Below are positions 1 through 7,031 of a DNA stretch of 10,171 nucleotides, piece by piece; position 1 is the first letter of the stretch, and the number at the start of each line of letters is the position of its first letter. Below the pieces are notes generated by a model. That model worked only from the letters and a program-made list of their open reading frames with translations. It did not search any database and had not been told where the DNA came from. The DNA is taken from NCBI GenBank assembly GCA_012511355.1, contig JAAZGG010000066.1:1-10171 (forward strand). The letters are read 5' to 3'. Source of the DNA: a bacterium. Lineage in GTDB: Bacteria; Bacillota_I; Bacilli_A; RFN20; UBA1709. The position numbers were made by a program, and so were the translations under genes.

Positions 1-857
1 GCTTTTTGAAAGGCCCTACAGGAATGGGGGCCGCCTATTTAATGGCGCAGAACGAGGATAAAAAGACAAAAAACATTTATGATTTTACTATTGCTGGTGC
101 TGTTGACGAATTGACGGGTCGTTTAATCAGTGGAGATTTAGATATGGCGGCCTTGCCAACAAATTTAATTGCCACCTTAAATAGCAAAACCGATGGGGAA
201 ATTCAAATACTCGGTGTAAATACTTTAGGTGTTTTATATATTATAGAAAATGGATCAACGATTAATAGCCTTGCTGATTTAGAAGGAAAAACAATCCTTG
301 CTTCAGGTAAAGGCAGCACAGCTGAACACATTTTAAATTATATATTGGTGGAGAACGAAGTTACTGTGGAAATGGTTTGGGCCAGCGAACATAGCGAGGC
401 GGCAACCCAGCTTCTCAACGGAAATTATACAATCGCGATGTTACCAGAACCCTTTGTTACAACCGTGACTAGCAAAGATCAAAATTTTAAAGTAGCTATT
501 AATTTAAGCGAAGAGTGGGGAAAATTAGATGTTGGGGAATTAATGATGGGGGGAATTGCTGTTCGCAAGACCTTTGTTCAAGAACATGAGCAGGCCGTTA
601 AAAATTTTGTTAAGGAATATCAGAGTAGTGTTAATTACGTCAATAAAAATTTAAAGGCTGCCGCCGACTTGATTGAAAAATATGATATTGCAAAAGCCAG
701 TGTTGCCGAAGCGGCTTTGCCAAGGTGTAATATTGTCTGGAAACACGGAACGAGTTACAAAGAACCCTTAACTAATTTTTTGGGTGTTTTATATGCAGCT
801 AAACCAATGAGTGTTGGAGGCAAATTACCCACAGCAGATTTTTATTTAAATTATTAG
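1..857 (+). CDS. ABC transporter substrate-binding protein (NMT1/SsuA-like), 5' partial
   Basis: This is the extracytoplasmic solute-binding component of an importer, probably a lipoprotein. The gene is open from the window edge (reading frame from base 3), so its signal peptide or lipobox lies outside. The TTG at base 6 is not a credible start, because the visible protein opens directly in a first-strand core motif (LKGPTGMGAAYL) that follows the leader in this family. Visible landmarks, counting from that TTG codon, are GDLDMAALPTN at about 43-53, the LADLEGKTI hinge segment at about 89-97 and GKGSTAEHIL at 101-110. These are typical of NMT1/THI5-like and SsuA/TauA periplasmic-binding folds. 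The gene ends in TAG ten bases before the permease start, with AGGGGAAG at the junction serving as its ribosome site. The fold and role are well supported. The ligand (sulfonate, nitrate, pyrimidine precursor or other) cannot be decided. Confidence 0.85.
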   Translation, partial: FLKGPTGMGAAYLMAQNEDKKTKNIYDFTIAGAVDELTGRLISGDLDMAALPTNLIATLNSKTDGEIQILGVNTLGVLYIIENGSTINSLADLEGKTILASGKGSTAEHILNYILVENEVTVEMVWASEHSEAATQLLNGNYTIAMLPEPFVTTVTSKDQNFKVAINLSEEWGKLDVGELMMGGIAVRKTFVQEHEQAVKNFVKEYQSSVNYVNKNLKAAADLIEKYDIAKASVAEAALPRCNIVWKHGTSYKEPLTNFLGVLYAAKPMSVGGKLPTADFYLNY

Positions 858-867
858 GGGAAGAATA

Positions 868-1620
868 ATGAAAGTACATTACCAGAAACAACTTCGCTTT
901 GCTTTGGTGCTAATTTTTTGGCTCCTTGTTTGGCAAGGCATAGCCATGATTATAAACAAAGAAATCCTAGTGCCTACCCCGATTGTGGTTTTGGAAAGAC
1001 TGGGCGTTTTAATAAGTGAAAATTATTTTTGGTTAGCTATTGGCACATCACTGCTTCGGGTTGCTTTGGGCTTAATTATTGGAACGATTGTTGGAATTAT
1101 AATTGCTTTTTTAACCTATAAATTCAAGACAGCTTCTGCTCTATTAAAACCAGTGATGCATTTTGCAAAGGCAACACCGGTAGCTTCTTTTATTATTTTA
1201 GCAATTATTTGGATTAACGTTGGGAATGTTCCAATCTTAACTAGCGCATTAATTGTTTTGCCAACAATTTGGGCAAATGTTGAAAAAGGTTTATACTCTA
1301 TTGACAAAAGTTATCTTGAACTAGCAAAAGCTTTCAAAATGTCCCGTCCTAAGATTTTAAGAAAAATTGTTATTCCTTCTGTAAAACCGTATTTTCTGGC
1401 AGCAATGAATGTTGCGGTTGGAATGGCTTGGAAAGCAGGTATTGCTGCTGAAGTAATTGCCCCTTATAAAGAGTCGATAGGGGCAGCCTTATATAATTCA
1501 AAAATCTACCTAGAAACTACCGATTTATTTGCTTGGACACTACTTGTTGTTTTGCTTAGTATCTTGGTTGAAAAATTTATTCTCTTTTTAATTAAAAGGG
1601 AGGGTAGATTTCATGCTTAA
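868..1620 (+). CDS. ABC transporter permease, SsuC/TauC/ThiX-like (BPD_transp_1 fold)
   Basis: Inner-membrane permease of the importer, 250 aa, the usual length for SsuC/TauC-type proteins. Hydrophobic segments lie near residues 11-29, 55-84 (probably two spans), 104-116, 122-136, 175-195 and 220-242, which fits a six-span BPD_transp_1 domain. The VPTP motif at 35-38 after the first span and SLLRVALG at 61-68 are characteristic of the SsuC/TauC group. The cytoplasmic EAA loop that docks on the ATPase is at 151-170 (ELAKAFKMS, then KIVIP). Its usual glycine is replaced by Lys157. ATG 868 follows AGGGGAAG. The gene overlaps the ATPase gene by 8 bases, so the two are probably translationally coupled. 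The transported compound is not evident from sequence. Confidence 0.88.
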   Translation: MKVHYQKQLRFALVLIFWLLVWQGIAMIINKEILVPTPIVVLERLGVLISENYFWLAIGTSLLRVALGLIIGTIVGIIIAFLTYKFKTASALLKPVMHFAKATPVASFIILAIIWINVGNVPILTSALIVLPTIWANVEKGLYSIDKSYLELAKAFKMSRPKILRKIVIPSVKPYFLAAMNVAVGMAWKAGIAAEVIAPYKESIGAALYNSKIYLETTDLFAWTLLVVLLSILVEKFILFLIKREGRFHA

Positions 1621-2257
1621 ATTTAAAAATGTTTCTTTTTCTTATGAAAACGAACTATTTAAAAATTTTAATTTTGAAGCCCAAGTTAATGAAACAACTT
1701 GTATTTTGGGCCCTTCTGGGAGCGGAAAGACAACTTTATTAAAACTTGCTGCCGGCTTAATTAAGCCACAGAGCGGCGTGGTTGAAAGCTTTACTGGCCG
1801 CGCAAGTTTTGTCTTTCAAGAAGAAGTTTTATTACCGTGGTTTAGCGCCCTTAAAAATATTGAATTGCTTGGCGTTAGTGAAAAGACGGCTTTAGAGTTT
1901 TTAAAAGAGTTTGGTTTAGAAGAAGCGAAAGATCTTTTTCCCGCTGAATTATCAGGCGGGATGAAGAGACGTTTGTCAATAGCTAGAGCCCTGGCTTATG
2001 GTGGCGATGTTTTCTATTTAGATGAACCAGCGCAGGGTTTAGATATAAAGACTATGGAGAAAAGTTTGAATATTTTAAAAAGCAAGATAGAAGGGAAATC
2101 TGTTCTTTTAATTACGCATAATCTTGAAGAGGCTTTTTTACTAGCTGATCGTATTGTTGTGGTGGGAGAACGCCCCTTAGTAATCAAGGGAGATTTTCGG
2201 AAAAGCGACTTTAAAAATGTCGATGAATTAAGAAAGACACTTGAAAAAATATTGTAA
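1613..2257 (+). CDS. ABC transporter ATP-binding protein, SsuB/TauB-like
   Basis: Cytoplasmic ATPase that drives the importer formed with the two preceding genes. The 214-aa protein has a complete nucleotide-binding domain: Walker A GPSGSGKTT (33-41), Q-loop Gln69 in FQEEVLLPW (the form typical of SsuB/TauB/nitrate-type ATPases), signature LSGGM (113-117), Walker B VFYLDEP (133-139), D-loop around 143-144 and the switch His169. It is somewhat shorter than common SsuB proteins and has no C-terminal regulatory domain. The start ATG 1613 lies inside the permease stop region and has a good ribosome site (AAGGGAGGG, 1596-1604). A terminator follows directly, so this is the last gene of the importer operon. 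Catalytic residues are all present. Only the substrate is open. Confidence 0.9.
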   Translation: MLKFKNVSFSYENELFKNFNFEAQVNETTCILGPSGSGKTTLLKLAAGLIKPQSGVVESFTGRASFVFQEEVLLPWFSALKNIELLGVSEKTALEFLKEFGLEEAKDLFPAELSGGMKRRLSIARALAYGGDVFYLDEPAQGLDIKTMEKSLNILKSKIEGKSVLLITHNLEEAFLLADRIVVVGERPLVIKGDFRKSDFKNVDELRKTLEKIL

Positions 2258-2259
2258 TT

Positions 2260-2287
2260 AAGTATTTGCTGAGCCAAATACTTTTTT
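2260..2287 (+). terminator. Intrinsic terminator of the ABC importer operon
   Basis: A perfect 9-bp stem, AAGTATTTG (2260-2268) against CAAATACTT (2275-2283), encloses the six-base loop CTGAGC and runs into six T residues (2282-2287). It starts two bases after the ATPase stop codon and separates the importer operon from uvrA. Confidence 0.85.
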
Positions 2288-2301
2288 AATCCCTATTAAT
2301 G

Positions 2302-2332
2302 TGTTAAGATGAAGGGTGTCACTTATGAGGTT
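2302..2332 (+). promoter_or_regulatory. Probable uvrA promoter (extended -10) and ribosome site
   Basis: The 83-base gap before uvrA contains an extended -10 element, TG-T-TAAGAT (2302-2310). At a 17-base spacing the -35 position falls on the T-run of the preceding terminator (2282-2287), which matches the consensus poorly, so the extended TG would have to compensate. The ribosome site is GAGGTT (2327-2332), eight bases before ATG 2341. No Bacillus-type LexA box (CGAAC-N4-GTTCG) is visible. The ribosome site is moderately good and the promoter is a prediction. Confidence 0.5.
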
Positions 2333-2340
2333 AGTAAATT

Positions 2341-5160
2341 ATGGTACGGAACAAAATTATTATTAAAGGTGCAAGACAAAACAATCTAAAAAACATCAAT
2401 CTTGAACTACCGAGAGATATATTAATCGTGATGACAGGACTTTCGGGCTCGGGCAAGACCACTTTGGCTTTTGATACTATCTATGCTGAAGGCCAACGCC
2501 GCTATATCGAATCTTTAAGCGCCTATGCTCGGCAGTTTTTGGGGACTTTTGATAAACCAGATGTTGATTCTATTGAGGGTTTATCTCCTGCTATTGCTAT
2601 TGATCAAAAATCAACCAGCAAAAATCCCCGTTCTACAGTAGGGACGGTTACGGAAATTTATGATTATTTAAGACTTTTGTATGCCCGAATTGGGACACCA
2701 TATTGTCCTTACCATGATATCGCAATAAGCGCTCAAACAGTTAAACAAATGGCAGACAAAATATTAACATATCCACAAGGAAGTAAAGTTGGTATTTTGT
2801 CACCAGTTGCCCGCCAGAAAAAAGGGACCTACAAAGATCTTTTCGATCGATTGTTAAAAACAGGCTTTATTCGTGTGCGGATTGATAAAGAATTTAAGTT
2901 AATTGAAGATTTAGAATTAGTGGATAAAAACATAAAACATGACATAGATATTGTCATTGACCGCTTAATTCTCAAGAGTGAAGAACGCGGACGAATCGTG
3001 GATTCACTAGAACTAGCTTTAAAGTGGAGTAATGGTTTAGCTTTAGCAATCTGCGGTGATGAAGAACTACTTTTTTCGGCCAATTTTTCTTGTCCGCATT
3101 GTGGCTTTTCCATTGGTAAGCTTGAACCCAAACTCTTTTCCTTTAATTCACCGCTCGGTGCTTGCCCAAATTGTTTGGGTTTAGGGATTAAAAAAGAAGT
3201 TGATTTAAATCTGTTAATTCCCGATGAAAATTTATCAGTAAATGAAGGGGCCATTCAGTTTTATCGCAATATGGTGGGTAGTAAAATTATTGAGTGGCAA
3301 GAATTTATGGTTTTATGTAAACACTACAGCATTGATTGCGATTTACCTTGGAAATATTTTACTGAAAACGAAAAAGAGGTCCTGCTTTTAGGTAGCAAGG
3401 TTCCAATTCGCTATCAAATTGAAACTCGTTCAGGCAATGTTATGAAGCGCTTTGCCCCGATTGAGGGTATAAAAACCAAAATTGAAAGATTGTACATGGA
3501 AACAAATTCTGAAATGATGCGTAATTGGTATGGATCTTATATTGGAGATACGATTTGTCCTACTTGTAATGGGAAAAGATTAAACGAACAGGCCTTAGCT
3601 GTCAGAATTGGTGGGCTCAATATTTATCAATTAACAGCTTTATCAGTTAAAAATATTCGAAAATTTCTCCTTGAGGTTGAATTAGATGAAAGCCAAAAAG
3701 AAATCTCAAGACAGGTCATTAAAGAAATAGTTGGTCGCCTTACCTTTTTAATTGATGTTGGCTTAGAATATTTGACCTTGGCGCGGGCGGCCTCTTCTTT
3801 ATCAGGCGGAGAAGCTCAAAGGATTCGATTAGCGACCCAAATTGGTTCGCGTTTGACAGGCGTTCTTTATGTATTAGATGAGCCATCTATTGGTCTTCAT
3901 CAAAAAGATAACGCTAAACTTATTGGCGCCTTAAAAGAAATGCGCGATTTAGGAAATACCTTAATCGTTGTTGAACACGATGAAGAAACGATGTTATCGG
4001 CGGATTATCTAGTAGATATCGGCCCAGGAAGCGGCATTCACGGTGGGGAGATTGTAGCCATCGGCACGCCAGAAGAAGTGATGAAAAACTCCAAATCGAT
4101 CACGGGTCGCTATCTTTCGGGTCTAGAAAAAATTGAGATTCCTAAGAAAAGAAGAGAGGGTAATGGCAAAAAGATTGAGCTTTTGGGCGCTAAAGGAAAC
4201 AATCTCAAAAACATCGATGTAGAAATACCCCTTGGGAAATTTATTGTTGTCACAGGTGTTAGTGGTTCTGGTAAATCGACTTTAATCAATGATACCCTTG
4301 GTAAAAGTGTGATGTTTAATTTGGGAAATCGAAAAGTTAAACCTTTAGAAGTAAAAGAAATTAAGGGAATGGAAAACATTGACAAAATAATTGAGGTTAC
4401 TCAAGAACCAATTGGCAGGACTCCGCGTTCTAATCCCGCTACTTATACAGGGGTTTTTGATTTTATTCGCACAGTTTTCTCTTTGACAAAAGAAGCGCGC
4501 ATTCGTGGATATGATAAGTCCCGCTTCTCTTTCAATGTTAAGGGCGGACGCTGTGAGCATTGTAGAGGCGATGGTGTTATTAGAGTTCCAATGCATTTTT
4601 TACCTGATGTTTATGTCCGCTGTGAGGAATGCGATGGTAAAAGGTATTCTGAAGAAACATTGCAAGTGACATACAAAGAGAAAAATATTTATGATGTTTT
4701 AGAAATGACTGTCGAAGAAGCTTTAGACTTTTTTGAAAATATTCCCAACATCAAAAGAAGAATCCAAACCTTATATGATGTAGGTTTAGGTTACATAAAA
4801 CTAGGTCAATCGGCAACAACCTTATCAGGAGGGGAAGCGCAAAGACTTAAGTTAGCTTCGGAATTACAAAGAAAGGCTACGGGTCAGACACTTTATATTC
4901 TAGATGAGCCAACTACCGGTTTACACAACGATGATGTAAAAAGACTTTTAAATGTTTTACACCGAATAGTGGATAATGGTGATACAATCATTGTCATTGA
5001 GCATAATTTAGATGTAATTAAAAATGCCGATTATATTATTGATTTAGGTCCAGATGGTGGCGATGCGGGGGGCGAAATTGTAGCAGTCGGCACGCCAGAA
5101 GAAGTCGCTAAGAATGTAAAAAGTTATACAGGACAATATTTAGTGAAAGTTTTGAAATAG
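2341..5160 (+). CDS. uvrA: UvrABC excision nuclease subunit A (DNA damage sensor ATPase)
   Basis: UvrA dimers scan DNA for bulky lesions, load UvrB and so start nucleotide excision repair in the cytoplasm. The 939-aa length is normal for a full class I UvrA. Two ABC modules are seen. Module I has Walker A GLSGSGKTT (33-41), signature LSGGEAQR (487-494) and Walker B VLYVLDEP (508-515). Module II has GVSGSGKST (639-647), LSGGEAQR (828-835) and TLYILDEP (850-857). The insertion domains carry zinc cysteines: CPHC/CPNC (251, 254, 275, 278) and CEHC/CEEC (738, 741, 761, 764), and there is a further pair at 406/409. Residues of roughly 130-245 correspond to the UvrB-binding domain. The start is set by the conserved NKIIIKGARQNNLKNI N-terminus. 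uvrB, often adjacent in Firmicutes, is absent from this window. Nothing is broken. Confidence 0.98.
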   Translation: MVRNKIIIKGARQNNLKNINLELPRDILIVMTGLSGSGKTTLAFDTIYAEGQRRYIESLSAYARQFLGTFDKPDVDSIEGLSPAIAIDQKSTSKNPRSTVGTVTEIYDYLRLLYARIGTPYCPYHDIAISAQTVKQMADKILTYPQGSKVGILSPVARQKKGTYKDLFDRLLKTGFIRVRIDKEFKLIEDLELVDKNIKHDIDIVIDRLILKSEERGRIVDSLELALKWSNGLALAICGDEELLFSANFSCPHCGFSIGKLEPKLFSFNSPLGACPNCLGLGIKKEVDLNLLIPDENLSVNEGAIQFYRNMVGSKIIEWQEFMVLCKHYSIDCDLPWKYFTENEKEVLLLGSKVPIRYQIETRSGNVMKRFAPIEGIKTKIERLYMETNSEMMRNWYGSYIGDTICPTCNGKRLNEQALAVRIGGLNIYQLTALSVKNIRKFLLEVELDESQKEISRQVIKEIVGRLTFLIDVGLEYLTLARAASSLSGGEAQRIRLATQIGSRLTGVLYVLDEPSIGLHQKDNAKLIGALKEMRDLGNTLIVVEHDEETMLSADYLVDIGPGSGIHGGEIVAIGTPEEVMKNSKSITGRYLSGLEKIEIPKKRREGNGKKIELLGAKGNNLKNIDVEIPLGKFIVVTGVSGSGKSTLINDTLGKSVMFNLGNRKVKPLEVKEIKGMENIDKIIEVTQEPIGRTPRSNPATYTGVFDFIRTVFSLTKEARIRGYDKSRFSFNVKGGRCEHCRGDGVIRVPMHFLPDVYVRCEECDGKRYSEETLQVTYKEKNIYDVLEMTVEEALDFFENIPNIKRRIQTLYDVGLGYIKLGQSATTLSGGEAQRLKLASELQRKATGQTLYILDEPTTGLHNDDVKRLLNVLHRIVDNGDTIIVIEHNLDVIKNADYIIDLGPDGGDAGGEIVAVGTPEEVAKNVKSYTGQYLVKVLK
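4061..4079 (+). repeat. uvrA internal direct repeat, copy 1
   Basis: TCGGCACGCCAGAAGAAGT at 4061-4079 recurs without mismatch at 5087-5105. It encodes the GTPEEV segment near the end of ABC module I (around residues 574-580). With the preceding bases the match is 27 of 29 (4051-4079 against 5077-5105). Confidence 0.9.
5087..5105 (+). repeat. uvrA internal direct repeat, copy 2
   Basis: Exact second copy of the 19-base sequence at 4061-4079, in the same codon phase, encoding the equivalent GTPEEV segment of ABC module II (around residues 916-922). Confidence 0.9.
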
Positions 5161-5188
5161 CACAGTTTGTGCTATAATGCAAAAGGAG
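5152..5188 (+). promoter_or_regulatory. hprK operon promoter (extended -10) with overlapping short leader and ribosome site
   Basis: A consensus extended -10, TG-C-TATAAT, lies at 5170-5178. A possible -35, TTGAAA (5152-5157), falls in the last codons and stop of uvrA with a short 15-base spacer. A start point about seven bases after the -10 would fall near 5185, inside the ribosome site AGGAG (5184-5188), giving a leader of only about 12 bases before ATG 5197. The -10 is strong by eye. The start point is inferred. Confidence 0.7.
5159..5173. repeat. Inverted repeat in the spacer of the hprK promoter
   Basis: AGCACA (5159-5164), three bases GTT, then TGTGCT (5168-5173): a perfect 6-bp palindrome that begins inside the uvrA stop codon and ends on the first base of the TATAAT box. 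No T-run follows it, so it is not a convincing terminator. Its position would suit an operator, but no regulator is known here and a palindrome this short can arise by chance. Confidence 0.45.
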
Positions 5189-5196
5189 ATTAGATT

Positions 5197-6132
5197 ATGG
5201 CAAACAATCCTTTACATGTTAGAGAGTTAGTAGCTGCTTATAAGTACAGAGTCTTTGTTGGTAGCGAAAAGGCTCTTGAAAAAGAAATTATCAATCCTGA
5301 TGCTATTGTTCCTGGGCTGGAATTAATAGGTTTTTATTATAATTTCAACCCAACTTGTGGCATTGTTTTAGGTGAAAAAGAATGCGTGTTTATCTCTAAA
5401 TTACCCGAAGATAAGCAAAAAGAATGTTTTGAATATTTAACCAATGAGAAAACGCCTTTTATTGTTATTGGCGATAATTACCCTTGCCCAGCTGGTTTAG
5501 AAAAAGTGGCTAGAGCCAAGGATTTTGTTATTTTACTAGATGATAATAAAGCACCGGTCATCTCTTTTGATATTTATTCTTTTGCTATTTCAAAATTAGC
5601 ACGGCAAAAATTGTTGCATGGAACCTTGGTTTCGGTTTACGGTTCAGGACTTTTACTAAGAGGACCGAGTGGTATTGGAAAAAGCGAGATCGCATTAGAG
5701 TTAATCAGACGTGGCCATCGTTTAATTGCGGATGATTCGGTTCTTGTTTATCGGCGCGAACACCATTTATATGGCAAGGCCCCAGAACATCAGAAAAATT
5801 TATTAGAAGTTCGGGGTTTAGGCATTATCGATGTTTATCGTCTTTTTGGAATTACTGCAGTTTCAGAAAATTCAGAACTCAACTACATTATTGATTTAGT
5901 GACACCAGAAGAGGCAAAGAAAGGAAATCGTCTAAGCGATGCTTTGCATTATGAAGAGGTTATTGGTTTAAAAATACCCACAGTCAAGCTCCCAGTTTCT
6001 ACTGGGCGCAATATGGCCGATATTGTAGAAGTGGCGGCCATGACTTTAAATGATAGAACGATGGGTCATAATGCCACCAAAGAATTTATGGAAAACTATG
6101 ATAAATTAGCTCAAGGAGAAAAGAGTAAATGA
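5197..6132 (+). CDS. hprK: HPr kinase/phosphorylase
   Basis: Bifunctional cytoplasmic enzyme that phosphorylates HPr of the sugar phosphotransferase system on its regulatory serine and removes the phosphate by phosphorolysis, giving pyrophosphate. It is the sensor enzyme of carbon catabolite control in Firmicutes. At 311 aa it has normal length. The N-terminal domain (about 1-130) contains the family motif PGLEL (39-43). The kinase domain has His141, P-loop GPSGIGKS (156-163), RGHRLIADD (172-180) and the HprK signature LEVRGLGIIDV (203-213), followed by the C-terminal motifs GRNMADIVEVAAM and MGHNATKEF. ATG 5197 follows AGGAG at eight bases. The gene heads a four-gene operon and overlaps lgt by four bases (ATGA). 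A functional HPr is implied but is not encoded in the window. Confidence 0.97.
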   Translation: MANNPLHVRELVAAYKYRVFVGSEKALEKEIINPDAIVPGLELIGFYYNFNPTCGIVLGEKECVFISKLPEDKQKECFEYLTNEKTPFIVIGDNYPCPAGLEKVARAKDFVILLDDNKAPVISFDIYSFAISKLARQKLLHGTLVSVYGSGLLLRGPSGIGKSEIALELIRRGHRLIADDSVLVYRREHHLYGKAPEHQKNLLEVRGLGIIDVYRLFGITAVSENSELNYIIDLVTPEEAKKGNRLSDALHYEEVIGLKIPTVKLPVSTGRNMADIVEVAAMTLNDRTMGHNATKEFMENYDKLAQGEKSK

Positions 6133-7031
6133 TAAATGTTTTAGGTAAAATTAGTCCCGTTCTCTTTGAGATTGGGAACTTTTCGGTTCGCTGGTATGCA
6201 CTTTGTATCCTTGTTGGCGCCTTATTAACGCTTGCATTTTCGCAGTGGGCGATGAAAAGAGGAGGTTATCCTAAGGAGATTTTTGAAACTCTCTTTTTTA
6301 TCACTTTTCCTTCCGGCTTAATTGGTGCCCGCTTATGGTGGTGTATTGCTGATAGTAGTTCACCGTGGCACCATGGCGATTTTCTTGGTTTTTTTAAGAT
6401 TTGGGAAGGCGGCTTAGCTATTCAAGGTGGCGTGATTTTGGGAGTTTTAGTCGGCATTATTGTCGCGCTTAAGCGCTATAAAAAAGTCAACTTATTTTTT
6501 GCTATGGATGCGGCCATTCCCAACATTTTAATTGCCCAAGTTCTTGGTCGTTGGGGCAACTTTTTTAATCAAGAAGTTTATGGAAGTTGTGTTAATCCAA
6601 GCGAACTTTCTTGGCTGCCCAACTTTATTAAAGAGCAAATGGCGGGAGGGAATGGTGGTTTCGGCGAGTATGTCGGTGCCGGGATTAAGTGTTCTTCAGA
6701 TGAAATCGCTCAACCCTTATTTCTTTACGAGAGTTTAATTAACTTAGTCGGTTGGGTTCTTATTTCTATCATTCTTCGTATCTTTTGGAAAAAAGGTTAT
6801 CATAAAGGCGACTTATCTGGTTTGTATTTAATTTGGTATGGTGCTTGTCGTGCCATATTGGAACCACTTAGAAATCCTGAGTATATTATGGATGGTCTTG
6901 GTGGAGCTTCGGTTTCTGTCTATACCAGTTATGTGTTTATATTTTTAGGAGTAGCCTTGATGGTTTTTGTAAGAATCAAAAATAAATTTAAAAAGAATAG
7001 TAATCAAGGCGAGGAGAAGGCAGATGATTAA
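6129..7031 (+). CDS. lgt: Prolipoprotein diacylglyceryl transferase
   Basis: Integral membrane enzyme that transfers diacylglyceryl from phosphatidylglycerol to the lipobox cysteine of prolipoproteins, the first step of lipoprotein maturation. The 300-aa protein has several hydrophobic spans (about 22-40, 52-66, 97-114, 123-138, 202-219, 264-282). Landmarks are GARLWW (66-71), GGLAIQGG (94-101), the Lgt signature GRWGNFFNQEVYG (140-152) with the essential-type Arg141 and Asn144, QPLFLYES (195-202) and RAILEPLRNPE (241-251). Two positions that are often histidine (HGG and HPTFLYES in many Lgt proteins) are glutamine here, at Gln99 and Gln195. The start overlaps the hprK stop (ATGA) and is preceded by AAGGAG at 6113-6118. 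The hprK-lgt order is common in Firmicutes. Confidence 0.96.
   Translation: MINVLGKISPVLFEIGNFSVRWYALCILVGALLTLAFSQWAMKRGGYPKEIFETLFFITFPSGLIGARLWWCIADSSSPWHHGDFLGFFKIWEGGLAIQGGVILGVLVGIIVALKRYKKVNLFFAMDAAIPNILIAQVLGRWGNFFNQEVYGSCVNPSELSWLPNFIKEQMAGGNGGFGEYVGAGIKCSSDEIAQPLFLYESLINLVGWVLISIILRIFWKKGYHKGDLSGLYLIWYGACRAILEPLRNPEYIMDGLGGASVSVYTSYVFIFLGVALMVFVRIKNKFKKNSNQGEEKADD

Noticed and set aside
6..8. TTG as the start codon of the first gene
   Set aside because: The frame is open to the window edge and the protein would begin inside the folded core without a signal peptide, so this is a truncated gene.
2829..3254. 141-codon open frame on the - strand inside uvrA
   Set aside because: It lies opposite the UvrB-binding and zinc region of a clearly real gene, has no recognisable motif, and looks like a codon-bias shadow. 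The same applies to 4110-4385 and 4345-4596 (- strand).
5159..5173. Inverted repeat as a terminator for uvrA
   Set aside because: The stem is only 6 bp with a three-base loop and is followed by ATAATGC rather than a T-run.
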